Below, piece after piece: positions 24,849 to 33,833 of a DNA stretch of 64,000 nucleotides. This DNA is from Paracoccus shanxieyensis (GTDB taxonomy: Bacteria; Pseudomonadota; Alphaproteobacteria; Rhodobacterales; Rhodobacteraceae), in NCBI RefSeq assembly GCF_009711265.1, contig NZ_WMII01000006.1, forward strand, positions 158,300 to 222,299, in the 5' to 3' direction. The number at the start of each line of letters is the position of its first letter. The first letter of the stretch is position 1. The notes beneath the pieces are model-generated. The model made no database searches. It was not told where the DNA came from and saw nothing but the letters and a program-made list of their open reading frames with translations. The position numbers and the translations under genes are program-made.

Positions 24849-25379
24849 CTAGCTGGCAAGCCTTACGGCATAATCGTCCTGCAGACGGTTCCATGTGATC
24901 CAGAAGGACGGGCCCGCCTTGCCGTTCGCTTGCGCGACCAGAATATCCAGATGGGTGTGCCAGCCCGCCGCGACCTGATTGCGCGTCCGGGGATCGCTCA
25001 GTCCGCGATGGGTCACGGTCAGCAGCACCCTGTCGCCCTGCGGTTCCAGCAAAAAGGTCACGTCGCCATGGCCCCATGCGATGGTCAGTTCCCGCCCCGG
25101 CGTGACGGCGATCACCCGCGATTGCAGACTTTCTTCCTCGGGCCGGTCCGGGCCGCGATGGTCGGGGGCGCGGCACAGATCGTCATTGCGCCAGACCAGC
25201 GTAAAGGGCGCGTCGGCAACCAGCGGCATCTGCCCCGAGGCCAGCCATTTGCGGCGCAGGTCTTCCTCGGTCAGATAGCGCCAGATCCGGTCGGCGGGAC
25301 CGGGCAGCCAGCGCTGGATCACCAGCGTCGCGTCGTCGGTCATCATGCCATATTCGTCGGTGATGTGCCGGGTGTTCAT
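24849..25379 (-). CDS. SRPBCC (AHSA1-type) domain protein
   Basis: A 176-residue helix-grip protein of the AHSA1/START-like superfamily: the N-terminal strand-helix LVIQRWLPGPADRIWRYLTEEDLRRKW, central strands FTLVWRNDD and RELTIAWGHGDVTFLLEPQGDRVLLTVTHRG, and the closing helix VAAGWHTHLDILVAQ. The cavity probably binds a small hydrophobic ligand. Its start overlaps the ArsR-type regulator gene by 4 bp. ArsR-SRPBCC pairs are very common in bacteria and form an autoregulated unit; the ligand is unknown. Confidence 0.92.
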   Translation of the reverse strand: MNTRHITDEYGMMTDDATLVIQRWLPGPADRIWRYLTEEDLRRKWLASGQMPLVADAPFTLVWRNDDLCRAPDHRGPDRPEEESLQSRVIAVTPGRELTIAWGHGDVTFLLEPQGDRVLLTVTHRGLSDPRTRNQVAAGWHTHLDILVAQANGKAGPSFWITWNRLQDDYAVRLAS

Positions 25380-25741
25380 GCCGTATCTCCGTGTTTTGGG
25401 GATGTTTCGGATGTGCTGTCTTCGTCGCGCAGCAACTGGTCCAGCCGGTCGAGCGCGCCGGTCCAGAAGCGTTCATATGCACCGATTTCGGCGTAAGCCG
25501 CAGCCAGCGGCGCGGCCTGCAAATGGCAGACATGGCTGCGCCAGCGGATTTCGCGCCGCAGCAGACCGGCGCGTTCCAGCATCTTCACATGTTTCGATGC
25601 CGCGACCAAAGACATGCCGTGCGGCTGGGCAAGCTGGCCGATCGTGCGTTCGCCCTGTGCAAGGTCGCGCAGCATCTGCCGCCGCGTCGCGTCGCTGAGC
25701 GCCTGAAAGATGTCATCCAATGCCGATTCTCGATTAACCAT
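25376..25741 (-). CDS. ArsR-family transcriptional regulator
   Basis: A 121-residue winged-HTH regulator (FQALSDATRRQMLRDLAQGERTIGQLAQ, recognition helix MSLVAASKHVKMLERAGLL). There is no metal-binding CxCxxC motif, so it belongs to the non-metal ArsR group that pairs with SRPBCC proteins. It is the first gene of a two-gene unit; the AT-rich 60 bp upstream (25742-25801) contain several TTAA-like steps and probably the promoter. Confidence 0.92.
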   Translation of the reverse strand: MVNRESALDDIFQALSDATRRQMLRDLAQGERTIGQLAQPHGMSLVAASKHVKMLERAGLLRREIRWRSHVCHLQAAPLAAAYAEIGAYERFWTGALDRLDQLLRDEDSTSETSPKHGDTA

Positions 25742-25801
25742 AAGGTTAAATTAGCACGAGTCTCGGGATCATAAAACAAAAAGGTTAAATGAGGCGGTTT
25801 G

Positions 25802-26710
25802 TTAATATCCTTTGCTGCGGTCGATGGCTCCGGGCGGGATCTGCCCCGCCAGACTGGCGCCGACGCCTGCGACGACATGCGCGGCTGCGGCATGATCGTC
25901 GGTGCGCGTGGCGATATGGGGGGTCACGATCACCTTCGGGTGCCGCCACAGCGGGGCGTCGGGGGGCAGGGGTTCGGGGTTGGTCACGTCCAGCACCGCG
26001 CCCGCCAAATGGCCGCTGTCCAGCGCGGCGATCAGATCCTTGCTGACCAGTTGCGCGCCGCGCCCGGCATGGACCAGCCGCGCGCCTGCGGGCAGGGCTG
26101 CGAACAACTCGCGGTTCAGCAGCCCGCGCGTGTCCTGCGTCAGCGGCAGCAGGCAGACGGCGATATCGGTCTGCGCCAGAAAGGCGGGCAGGTCGGTAAA
26201 GCACGCCACGCCCTCGATCTGCCGGGCCGAGCGGTTATAGCCCGACAGCGCAAAGCCAAAGGGCCGCAGCGCCTGCAGCGCGGCAAGGCCCAGCTGGCCC
26301 AGACCCATCACGCCGACGCGGCGCTGCGCGGCGGGGGTGGCGGGGCGGTCCTGCCACAGGCCCTGCGCCTGCTGGGCCAGATAGCCCGGCAGGTCGCGAT
26401 GCATGGCCAGCACGGCCATGGTGACATAGCCGCACATCTGCTGGGCGATGCTGGGGTCCAGCATTCGCACGATCTGTACCTGCGGCGGGATCGCCGACAG
26501 ATCGAACTGATCGACGCCCGCGCCGACGGAAAAGATCACCTCGAGATTGGGATAAAGGCTCAGATCCGGGCAGGTCCATGTCACGATCCAGCGCACCGCC
26601 GCCGGATCGGGCGCGTGCTGCACATGGAACGCGACCTGCGGCAGAGCCTTGGCGAAGGCCGCGCGGAACACCTCGCCCCGCGCGGCATCGGACAGAAACA
26701 GCAGCGCCAT
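25802..26710 (-). CDS. D-2-hydroxyacid dehydrogenase, GhrA-like
   Basis: A 302-residue NAD(P)-dependent reductase related to glyoxylate/hydroxypyruvate reductase A. The nucleotide site is GVMGLGQLGLAALQAL (~138). Catalytic residues are the Arg in LVHAGRGAQLV, the Glu in NPEPLPPDAPLW, and the His in VTPHIATRTDDHA. The ATG at 26710 shares its A with the stop of the aminotransferase gene. As the last gene of the 12-gene operon it probably reduces a 2-oxoacid, such as glyoxylate or hydroxypyruvate, formed by the upstream steps. Confidence 0.93.
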   Translation of the reverse strand: MALLFLSDAARGEVFRAAFAKALPQVAFHVQHAPDPAAVRWIVTWTCPDLSLYPNLEVIFSVGAGVDQFDLSAIPPQVQIVRMLDPSIAQQMCGYVTMAVLAMHRDLPGYLAQQAQGLWQDRPATPAAQRRVGVMGLGQLGLAALQALRPFGFALSGYNRSARQIEGVACFTDLPAFLAQTDIAVCLLPLTQDTRGLLNRELFAALPAGARLVHAGRGAQLVSKDLIAALDSGHLAGAVLDVTNPEPLPPDAPLWRHPKVIVTPHIATRTDDHAAAAHVVAGVGASLAGQIPPGAIDRSKGY

Positions 26711-28083
26711 CAGGCCATGGCCGCGCGCACGTCGGGATCGTCCAGCGTCAGGTCCAGCACCTTGCGGGTGCGCGCGACGATGGCGTCGATCTCGGATTCC
26801 GAGCAGCACAAGGGCGGGGCATAGCCGATGACGCCCTGGGCAAAGGCGCGCACGACCAGACCGTTCTGCCACGCGCGGTCAAACACTCGGGTCGCGGCGG
26901 CGGCTGCGGCGGGCAGCGGGGTCTTCTTGTCCTTGTCCACGACCAGTTCGACCGCGGCCAGCATGCCGCGCCCGCGCACATCGCCCACCAGCGGGTGATC
27001 GGCCAGGGATTGCAGCCCGGCCATCAGGCGCTGCCCCATGGCGATGCCATTGTCGAACAGCCCGCCCTCATACAGATCCAGCACCGCCAGACCCACCGCC
27101 GCGCTGACCGGATGGGCCGAATAGGTATAGCCGTGCCCGACCGCCGCAGCACCCGCGCCATCCGCGATGGTGTTGAAGACCCCATCCGACAGGAACACCG
27201 CGCCCATCGGCACATAGCCCGAGGTCAGCCCCTTGGCCGTGGTCATCATGTCCGGGACGATGCCTTCCTCGATACAGGCAAAGATCGGGCCGGTGCGGCC
27301 AAAGCCGGTGATGACCTCATCGGCGACGAACAGGATGCCGTGTTCGCGGCAGACCGCGTGCATGGCCGCGATCCAGCCCTTGGGCGGGACCAGCACGCCG
27401 CCCGAGCCCTGGATCGGCTCGACATAGAAGGCCGCGACACGCTCGGGGCCCAGCTCGGCGATCTTGGCGCGCAACTCGGCCACCGAGACGTCGATGATGG
27501 CCTGCGGATCGCGGCCCACCGGGTTGCGATAGGCGTAATGCGACGAAATCTTGTGCTGCCAGTCCAAGGGCATCCCGAAGCCCGCATGAAACAGCGGCAA
27601 TGCGGTCAGGCCGGCGCCGACCGTCGACGACCCGTGATAGCCATTCGCCACCGAGATGAACTGATCGCGCTGCGGCTGGCCCTTGGAGTGCCAGTAATAC
27701 CGGGCAAAGCGCACCGTGCTGTCCACCGCATCCGAGCCGCCCAGCGTGAAATAGACATGGTTCAGATCGCCCGGCGCATGTTCGGCCAGACGCGCCGCCA
27801 GACGCGCGGCGGGTTCCGATCCAAGGCTGAAATAGCCGGTCGCATAGGGCAGGTCGCGCATCTGCTGCGCCGCGGCCTCGACCACCGATTCATAGCCATA
27901 GCCCGCATTCACGCACCACAGACCGGCGAAACCGTCCAGCAATTCCTTGCCCTCGGCATCCGTCACGGTGGCGCCGCTGGCCTTGACCAGCATCCGTGCG
28001 CCCGAGGCCTCGTGTCCCCGCCATGAGGCGACGGGATGGACCAGATGCGCGCGGTCCAGCTCGATCAGCGAATTGCTTAGCAT
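26710..28083 (-). CDS. Class III (omega-amino acid/diamine) aminotransferase
   Basis: A 457-residue PLP enzyme of the putrescine/beta-alanine--pyruvate transaminase group. Seen: GFAGLWCVNAGYG, SDAVDSTVRFARYYW for the phosphate/cofactor region, the SVANGYHGSST loop, DEVITGFGRTG with the PLP-ring Asp, and the Schiff-base Lys in TTAKGLTSG (~283). It would move a terminal amino group to pyruvate or 2-oxoglutarate, giving a semialdehyde for the GabD-like dehydrogenase encoded two genes upstream. The ATG at 28083 has AAAAGGAACTGAC upstream. Confidence 0.94.
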   Translation of the reverse strand: MLSNSLIELDRAHLVHPVASWRGHEASGARMLVKASGATVTDAEGKELLDGFAGLWCVNAGYGYESVVEAAAQQMRDLPYATGYFSLGSEPAARLAARLAEHAPGDLNHVYFTLGGSDAVDSTVRFARYYWHSKGQPQRDQFISVANGYHGSSTVGAGLTALPLFHAGFGMPLDWQHKISSHYAYRNPVGRDPQAIIDVSVAELRAKIAELGPERVAAFYVEPIQGSGGVLVPPKGWIAAMHAVCREHGILFVADEVITGFGRTGPIFACIEEGIVPDMMTTAKGLTSGYVPMGAVFLSDGVFNTIADGAGAAAVGHGYTYSAHPVSAAVGLAVLDLYEGGLFDNGIAMGQRLMAGLQSLADHPLVGDVRGRGMLAAVELVVDKDKKTPLPAAAAAATRVFDRAWQNGLVVRAFAQGVIGYAPPLCCSESEIDAIVARTRKVLDLTLDDPDVRAAMA

Positions 28084-28100
28084 GTCAGTTCCTTTTTCCC

Positions 28101-28904
28101 TCAGCCCAAGGCCTGCGCGGCCAGCGCAAACCGGGTGAACGCGCCGGTGGGCCGGGCGTCGTCCGTCTGCATTGCAACCGCGCGGTCGGCCTCGGCAAGC
28201 CCGATTTCGGCCAGCCACGGGCCAAGACCCGATTCTTCTGTCGTATCGACGCGAATGAACCCGCCTGTCAGGCCATGTGCCAGAAATGCGATCAGATCCC
28301 TGGCGGTGGCCAGGTCCTTGGCCACGACCGGGCCGATCAGCCGCCCGCGTCCGAAATCGCGGATCACGCCATAGCCCTTGCCGGGGCGGATGGCGATCCG
28401 GCCCCGCCCCTGCAAGGCCCGCAGCAGGCTGCCGCGATCGGCGGCCAGCGCGTCGCGGTCCATATCGGCGATGCCGGCCATGTCGTCCTGCGTGGCCCAG
28501 CGGACCGTCTGAACCGCAGGCAGGTCTGTGACCGTGCCCTGATGCTGACGGATCTGTCCGCAGGCGACAAAGCCCAGCTTTTCGTATAGCGGCTGCCCCG
28601 CAGGCGTGGCGACCAGTCGCCACTGGGCGGGATGGATCTGCGCCATGGCGCGTTCCATGATCTGCCTTCCCAGCCCGCGCCCGCGCATGTTCTGGTCGAC
28701 GATGATCATGTTGACCATGCCGACGCCGCCAAAGGGCGTGACGATGCCGGTGGCGACGATCTGACCCGCATCCAGCGCCACGACGCCCCTGCTGATCGAG
28801 ACCACCAGCTTCCAATCCTCACGGCGATGCGGCCAGCCCGCCGCCCGAGATAGCCGCACCGCACCCTCCAGATGTCGCAGGTCAAGCGGCTGAAAGATCG
28901 TCAT
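28101..28904 (-). CDS. GNAT-family N-acetyltransferase, two-domain
   Basis: A 267-residue protein. The N-terminal GNAT domain (residues 1-130) has the acetyl-CoA loop NMRGRGLGRQIMERAM and the substrate side VATPAGQPLYEKLGF. The C-terminal half, ~140-265, is a second GNAT-like or DUF-type fold (VRWATQDDMAGIADMDRDAL...). Proteins of this two-part layout are often annotated as amine or polyamine acetyltransferases. Position between aminotransferase and semialdehyde dehydrogenase genes suggests acetylation of the imported amine or an intermediate; not provable from sequence. Confidence 0.9.
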   Translation of the reverse strand: MTIFQPLDLRHLEGAVRLSRAAGWPHRREDWKLVVSISRGVVALDAGQIVATGIVTPFGGVGMVNMIIVDQNMRGRGLGRQIMERAMAQIHPAQWRLVATPAGQPLYEKLGFVACGQIRQHQGTVTDLPAVQTVRWATQDDMAGIADMDRDALAADRGSLLRALQGRGRIAIRPGKGYGVIRDFGRGRLIGPVVAKDLATARDLIAFLAHGLTGGFIRVDTTEESGLGPWLAEIGLAEADRAVAMQTDDARPTGAFTRFALAAQALG

Positions 28905-28910
28905 CGCCCC

Positions 28911-30365
28911 TCACAGCCCCATATGGAACGCCTTGACTTCAAGGTATTCGTCGATGCCCTGCCGCGCGCCTTCGCGGCCAAGGCCGGATTGTTTGACGCC
29001 GCCAAAGGGCGAGACGGTGGTCGAGATCGCGCCGGTGTTCAGCCCGACCATGCCGAATTCCAGGGCCTCGCCCACGCGCCAGGCGCGGCGGATGTCCTCG
29101 GTATAGAAATAGGCGGCAAGGCCGAAGGGGGTGGCGTTGGCAAGGGCTATGGCCTCGTCCTCGGTCTGGAAGCGGAACAGGGGCGCGACGGGGCCGAAGG
29201 TTTCCTCGCTGGCCAGCTCCATCTCGGTTGTGGCGCCGGTCAGCACGGTCGGCGCGGCATATTGCCCGGCGGGCGTCGCGGCCTGCGCGGCAATGGTCGC
29301 GCCCTTGGCCACGGCATCGGCGATATGGCGGTCGATCTTGTCGATGGCGGCGCGGTTGATCATCGGGCCGATCTCGGTGCCGGGATCGGTGCCGGGGCCG
29401 ACCTTCATCGCAGACACCCGCGCCGACAGCTTTTCGGCAAAGGCGTCATGCACCCCCGCCTGCACCAGAATCCGGTTCGAGCAGACGCAGGTCTGCCCGC
29501 CATTGCGGAATTTCGACGCAATCGCCCCTTCGACCGCGCGATCCAGATCGGCATCGTCAAAGATAATGAAGGGCGCATTGCCGCCCAGTTCCAGCGACAG
29601 CCGCTTTACCGTGGGCGCGGATTGCGCCATCAGCAGCGATCCCACCCGGGTCGAGCCGGTGAAGCTGAGTTTTCTGACGACAGGGCTGGCCGTCAGCTCG
29701 GCCCCGATGGCGGTGGGCAGGCCGGTGACGATGTTGACAACACCCGCAGGAATGCCCGCGCGTTCGGCCAGTACGCCCAGAGCCAGCGCCGAAAACGGCG
29801 TCATTTCCGAGGGTTTGATGACCACGGTGCAGCCCGCCGCCAGCGCAGGCGCGACCTTGCGGGTGATCATCGCATTCGGGAAGTTCCACGGCGTGATGAT
29901 GGCCGAGACGCCCACGGGTTCCTTCAGCGTCAGGATGCGGCGGTCATTGCCCGGCGCGGGGATCACGCTGCCGTCGATGCGCCGCGCCTCTTCGGCGAAC
30001 CATGTGATGAAGCTGGCGCCATAGGCGATTTCGCCCTTGGCCTCGGACAGGGGTTTGCCCTGTTCCATGGTCAGGATGCGGGCCAGATCGTCGGCATGGG
30101 CCAGCATCAGGTCGTGCCAGCGGTCCAGAAGTGCCGCGCGTTCAGCATGCGGGCGCTTGCGCCAGTCCTGAAAGGCGGCATCGGCGGCGGCGATCGCGGC
30201 GCGGGTCTGGGCGGCGGGAATGTCGGGCACGGTGCCGATGACCGCGCCGGTGGCGGGGTTCGTCACCTCCAGCACCGCGCCATCCTGCGCATCGACCCAT
30301 TCCCCGCCGATCAGCGCCTGCTGGCGCAGCAGATCGGGACTGACAAGCGCGTCCAGCATCCTCAT
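28911..30365 (-). CDS. NAD(P)-dependent succinate-semialdehyde dehydrogenase family
   Basis: A 484-residue aldehyde dehydrogenase closest in style to GabD. Features: TPWNFPNAMITRK (Asn anchor), KPSEMTPFSAL (coenzyme Lys), FTGSTRVG, the general-base Glu in LELGGNAPFIIF, and the catalytic Cys in GQTCVCSNR (~292). The end PFGGVKQSGLGREGARQGIDEYLEVK is typical of GabD enzymes. It oxidises a semialdehyde, presumably that made by the operon's aminotransferase or GMC enzyme. It overlaps the tartrate dehydrogenase-like gene by 4 bp. Confidence 0.94.
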   Translation of the reverse strand: MRMLDALVSPDLLRQQALIGGEWVDAQDGAVLEVTNPATGAVIGTVPDIPAAQTRAAIAAADAAFQDWRKRPHAERAALLDRWHDLMLAHADDLARILTMEQGKPLSEAKGEIAYGASFITWFAEEARRIDGSVIPAPGNDRRILTLKEPVGVSAIITPWNFPNAMITRKVAPALAAGCTVVIKPSEMTPFSALALGVLAERAGIPAGVVNIVTGLPTAIGAELTASPVVRKLSFTGSTRVGSLLMAQSAPTVKRLSLELGGNAPFIIFDDADLDRAVEGAIASKFRNGGQTCVCSNRILVQAGVHDAFAEKLSARVSAMKVGPGTDPGTEIGPMINRAAIDKIDRHIADAVAKGATIAAQAATPAGQYAAPTVLTGATTEMELASEETFGPVAPLFRFQTEDEAIALANATPFGLAAYFYTEDIRRAWRVGEALEFGMVGLNTGAISTTVSPFGGVKQSGLGREGARQGIDEYLEVKAFHMGL

Positions 30366-31396
30366 GCCTCCAATGCGGCAAGCACCGCCGCGGTGATTTC
30401 ATCGGTGGTGTTCTTGCCCGGCACGGTGCCGATGCCCTGCGCGGTCGTGGCCTCCAGTGCGGCCATGATGCGGGCGGCGGTCGCGGCTTCGCCCAGATGG
30501 TCCAGCATCATCACCAGCGACCAGATCGCGGCGATGGGATTGGCGACGCCCAGATGTGCGATATCGGGGGCCGAGCCGTGGACGGGCTCGAACATCGACG
30601 GGCCCTTGCGGGTCGGGTCGATATTGGCCGAGGCCGCAAAGCCCAGACCCCCCTGAATGGCTGCGCCCAGATCGGTCAGGATGTCGCCAAACAGGTTCGA
30701 GGCCACGACCACATCCAGTGTTTCCGGCGCCATGACCATGCGGGCGGCGATGGCATCGACGTGGTAATGGCTGACCTCTACCTCGGGGAATTCGGCGGAC
30801 AGCTCGCGCGTCACCTCGTCCCAGAACACCATCGAGTATTTCTGCGCATTGGATTTGGTGACCGAGGCCAGCTTCCTGCGCCGCGTCATCGCCTGTTCAA
30901 AGCCGAAGCGCAGGATGCGTTCGACACCCGCGCGGGTAAAGATGGCGGTTTCCACCGCGACCTCATCCGCCGTGCCCTGATGCACGCGCCCGCCCGCGCC
31001 GGAATATTCGCCCTCGGTATTCTCGCGGATGCACAGGATGTCGAAGTCTTCCTTGCGCAAGGGGCCGACGACCCCCGGCAGCAGGCGATGCGGGCGGATA
31101 TTGGCATATTGCACGAAGGCCTTGCGGATCGGCAGCAACAGCCCGTGCAAGGACACGCTGTCGGGCACCTTGGCAGGCCAGCCGACCGCGCCCAGAAAGA
31201 TCGCGTCAAAGCCGCGCAGGGTTTCGATCCCGTCTTCGGGCATCATGCGCCCGGTCTCCAGATAGGTCTGGCAGGACCATGGAAAACTGACGGTCTCCAG
31301 CAGGCCGGGCGCAGCTTTCGCCGCAACCGCCATCGCGGCATCGGTCACGGGAACGCCAATCCCGTCGCCGGGAATCAAAGCAATGCGATGGGGCAT
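30362..31396 (-). CDS. Tartrate dehydrogenase-like decarboxylating dehydrogenase
   Basis: A 344-residue member of the isocitrate/isopropylmalate dehydrogenase superfamily. Seen: LIPGDGIGVPV, the Arg-rich substrate part YANIRPHRLLPG, CIRENTEGEYSG, the catalytic Lys in TKSNAQKYSM, and the metal-binding NLFGDILTDLGAA signature. Overall it fits the tartrate dehydrogenase/decarboxylase (TtuC/YeaU) subgroup, which also acts on malate and meso-tartrate. In this operon it probably oxidises a 2-hydroxyacid intermediate. It is co-translated with the GabD-like gene. Confidence 0.92.
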   Translation of the reverse strand: MPHRIALIPGDGIGVPVTDAAMAVAAKAAPGLLETVSFPWSCQTYLETGRMMPEDGIETLRGFDAIFLGAVGWPAKVPDSVSLHGLLLPIRKAFVQYANIRPHRLLPGVVGPLRKEDFDILCIRENTEGEYSGAGGRVHQGTADEVAVETAIFTRAGVERILRFGFEQAMTRRRKLASVTKSNAQKYSMVFWDEVTRELSAEFPEVEVSHYHVDAIAARMVMAPETLDVVVASNLFGDILTDLGAAIQGGLGFAASANIDPTRKGPSMFEPVHGSAPDIAHLGVANPIAAIWSLVMMLDHLGEAATAARIMAALEATTAQGIGTVPGKNTTDEITAAVLAALEA

Positions 31397-31400
31397 GGGA

Positions 31401-33047
31401 TTATCCTTTCTGGGCCTTCAGCAGGTCGGCGATGCGCTCGGCCAGCATGATCGTGGGAATGTTCGTATTGGCGCATGGGATCGACGGCATCAACGAGGCA
31501 TCTACGACATAGAGCCCGGCAATGCCATGCACCGCGCCATCGCGGCCGGTGACGGCGGCGGGATCGCCCGCGCGCCCCATGCGGCAGGTGCCCGACGCGT
31601 GCCATGTGCCGCCGACATTGGCGCGCACGAACGCCCCCAGCGTGGCGTCATCGGCCAGCAATCCGCGCAGCGTCACGCCCTGCGTCACCAGCCCGTGGAT
31701 CAGCGCGGCGCGCATGGGGCCCGCCGCGTCCAGCAGGGCCGACAACGCGCCGCGCTGCAGGGCGTTCCAGCGCCCCGGCCCCGCCACACGCGCCACGCGC
31801 GGCGTGTAGCTGGTGGGAAAGACCGTGGCGTGACCGGCCAGCGCCTGCGCGCCCATGCGGATGGCATCCTTCAGCCGTTGCAGGTCGCGCGGGTCCGACA
31901 GCATGTTGAAATCGGCCTGCGGCGCGGCCAGCGGATCGGGCGATGCCAGCCGCACCTGCCCGCGCGAAAACGACTTGTTGACCCAGAAGAAGATCGAGCC
32001 GATGCGCTTGCCCACCGAATGCCAGCCCGAGCGCGACAGGATCGCGCCATGCATGTCGCCCGTGCCCGCCAGCCCCGAACTGTAGCGCCAGACGCCCTGT
32101 TCGTGATGTTCGGCCGGGTCGCGGATGCGCAGGGCCGGGGGCAGCCACGCGCCAAGCGCGATCGACGGATGTTCCATCAGGTTCCGGCCCACCGGCAGAT
32201 CGGCCAGCGGGGCGATGTCCATGGCCTGCAACTCGGCTGCCGGGCCGATGCCCGCGCGCAGCAGCATGGCCGGGCTGTGGACCGCGCCCATCGACAGGAT
32301 GGTGCGAGCGGCGGTGATGCGGCTGGTCCCCTGCGGCCCGGCGATCCGGGCGCCTGTCACGCGGCGGTCCTCGGTCAGCAGGTCCAGGGCCTGATGGTCG
32401 CACAGGATGTGCAGGTTCGGTCGCGCCCGCACCTGCGGCGTCAGCCAGACCAGCGATGTCGGCTGGCGCGTGCCCTGATCCGATTGCCCGACCGCGCCGC
32501 GAAAGACGCCATCCTGCCAAGGGCCGTTCTGATCGGGGCGGATGGGATGGCCTTGCGCCTGAAGCGCCTGCATCACCGCCGCCACGAAAGGCTGCAGCGC
32601 CGCGTCATCGGGGCGGCGGATCTTCAGCGGGCCGCTGTCGCCATGCAGATCGCCGCTGAAATCGCGGTCGGTTTCCAGCTTGCGGAAATAGGGCAGGACG
32701 CTGGCCCAATCCCACCCTTCGGCCCCCAGCGCGGCCCATTCGTCGTAATCGGCAGGCGCGCCGCGGTTCGACATCAGCGCATTGATGGCCGAGCCGCCGC
32801 CAAGGATGCGCGCCTGTTCATACCGCCGTGCGGCCCCGCCATAGCGCGCCGACAGCCCCTGCCACAGATTGCGCGGATCCAGATAGGCGCGCCCCGGATA
32901 CCGCGCCGAGATGGTCGCGGGCGTCTCGGGCAGCAGATCGCGCCCGGCCTCGACCAGCGTGACGTTCAGGCGCGCGTCCTCGGACAGGCGCGCGGCCAGA
33001 ACGCAGCCCGCCGAGCCGCCGCCAAGGATCAAGATATCGGTCTGCAT
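31401..33047 (-). CDS. GMC-family FAD alcohol oxidoreductase
   Basis: A 548-residue flavoenzyme of the choline/alcohol dehydrogenase class. The FAD site is ILGGGSAGCVLAARLSED, GMC signature 1 is ARILGGGSAINALMSNRG, and signature 2 surrounds GAVHSPAMLLRAGIGP. The active-site His is in GTWHASGTCRMG and the Asn in PCANTNIPTIMLAERI. No signal peptide, so it acts in the cytosol or at the inner face of the membrane. It would oxidise an alcohol group of the imported compound to the aldehyde. Its start overlaps the stop of the permease gene by one base. Confidence 0.94.
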   Translation of the reverse strand: MQTDILILGGGSAGCVLAARLSEDARLNVTLVEAGRDLLPETPATISARYPGRAYLDPRNLWQGLSARYGGAARRYEQARILGGGSAINALMSNRGAPADYDEWAALGAEGWDWASVLPYFRKLETDRDFSGDLHGDSGPLKIRRPDDAALQPFVAAVMQALQAQGHPIRPDQNGPWQDGVFRGAVGQSDQGTRQPTSLVWLTPQVRARPNLHILCDHQALDLLTEDRRVTGARIAGPQGTSRITAARTILSMGAVHSPAMLLRAGIGPAAELQAMDIAPLADLPVGRNLMEHPSIALGAWLPPALRIRDPAEHHEQGVWRYSSGLAGTGDMHGAILSRSGWHSVGKRIGSIFFWVNKSFSRGQVRLASPDPLAAPQADFNMLSDPRDLQRLKDAIRMGAQALAGHATVFPTSYTPRVARVAGPGRWNALQRGALSALLDAAGPMRAALIHGLVTQGVTLRGLLADDATLGAFVRANVGGTWHASGTCRMGRAGDPAAVTGRDGAVHGIAGLYVVDASLMPSIPCANTNIPTIMLAERIADLLKAQKG

Positions 33048-33829
33048 CAGCGCGACTTGCGGGCGTTCAGTGCCATCAGGATCACCATCAGGAAGGAAAT
33101 CGCCGTCAGCATGGTCGAGATCGCCGCGATGGTCGGGTCGATCTCATCGCGCAGCGCGGTGAACATGCGCTTGGTCAGGGTCTGGTTGTCGCCGCCCGAA
33201 ATGAAGATCGCCACCACCGTCTCATCCAGCGCCGAGATGAAGGCGAACAGCGTCCCCGTGATGACCGAGGGCCGGATCTGCGGCAGCACCACCGTGAAGA
33301 AGGCCCGCCAGCGGTTCATGCCCAGACTGCGCGCCACCATTTCCTGCGTCGGGTCGAACTTGCGCAGACCCACCAGCACCGAGGTGATGACATAGGGCAT
33401 CCCCAGCATGACATTGGCCAGGATCAGCCCGGTCAGCGTCGCGATCAGCCCGACCTGCGCATAGACCAGAAACACCCCGACCGCGATGATGACGATGGGC
33501 ACGACCAGCGGCAGCAGCAGCACGATCTGCAGATTGCGGACCCAGCGCGACTGGCTCATGTTCAGGGCATAGGCGGCGGCCGTGCCGATGACCGTGGCGA
33601 TCAGCGAACTGCTGACTGCGATGATCAGGCTCGTGCGGGTCGCGGCCATCCAGCCCGGATTGCCCAGATAGCTTTCATACCAGCGCAGCGACCAGCCGGG
33701 CGGCGGGAAGGCCAGAAACCGCGCGCTGGAAAACGACATCGGCACGATGATCAGCACCGGAATGATCAGCCACAGCAGCGCAATGATGACAAAGACGCGC
33801 AGCGCAACGGTTGCGGGGGTCAGTTGCAT
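33047..33829 (-). CDS. PotC-type ABC transporter permease
   Basis: A 260-residue inner-membrane permease with about six TM helices and the cytoplasmic EAA-type loop (SLGMNRWRAFFTVVLPQIRP). It belongs to the spermidine/putrescine importer family (PotC side). The ATG at 33829 follows GAGGTAGCG, while the same frame extends to 33859 inside the PotB-like gene. It forms the importer with the PotB, PotD and PotA proteins encoded in the same operon. Confidence 0.93.
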   Translation of the reverse strand: MQLTPATVALRVFVIIALLWLIIPVLIIVPMSFSSARFLAFPPPGWSLRWYESYLGNPGWMAATRTSLIIAVSSSLIATVIGTAAAYALNMSQSRWVRNLQIVLLLPLVVPIVIIAVGVFLVYAQVGLIATLTGLILANVMLGMPYVITSVLVGLRKFDPTQEMVARSLGMNRWRAFFTVVLPQIRPSVITGTLFAFISALDETVVAIFISGGDNQTLTKRMFTALRDEIDPTIAAISTMLTAISFLMVILMALNARKSR

Positions 33830-33833
33830 GGCG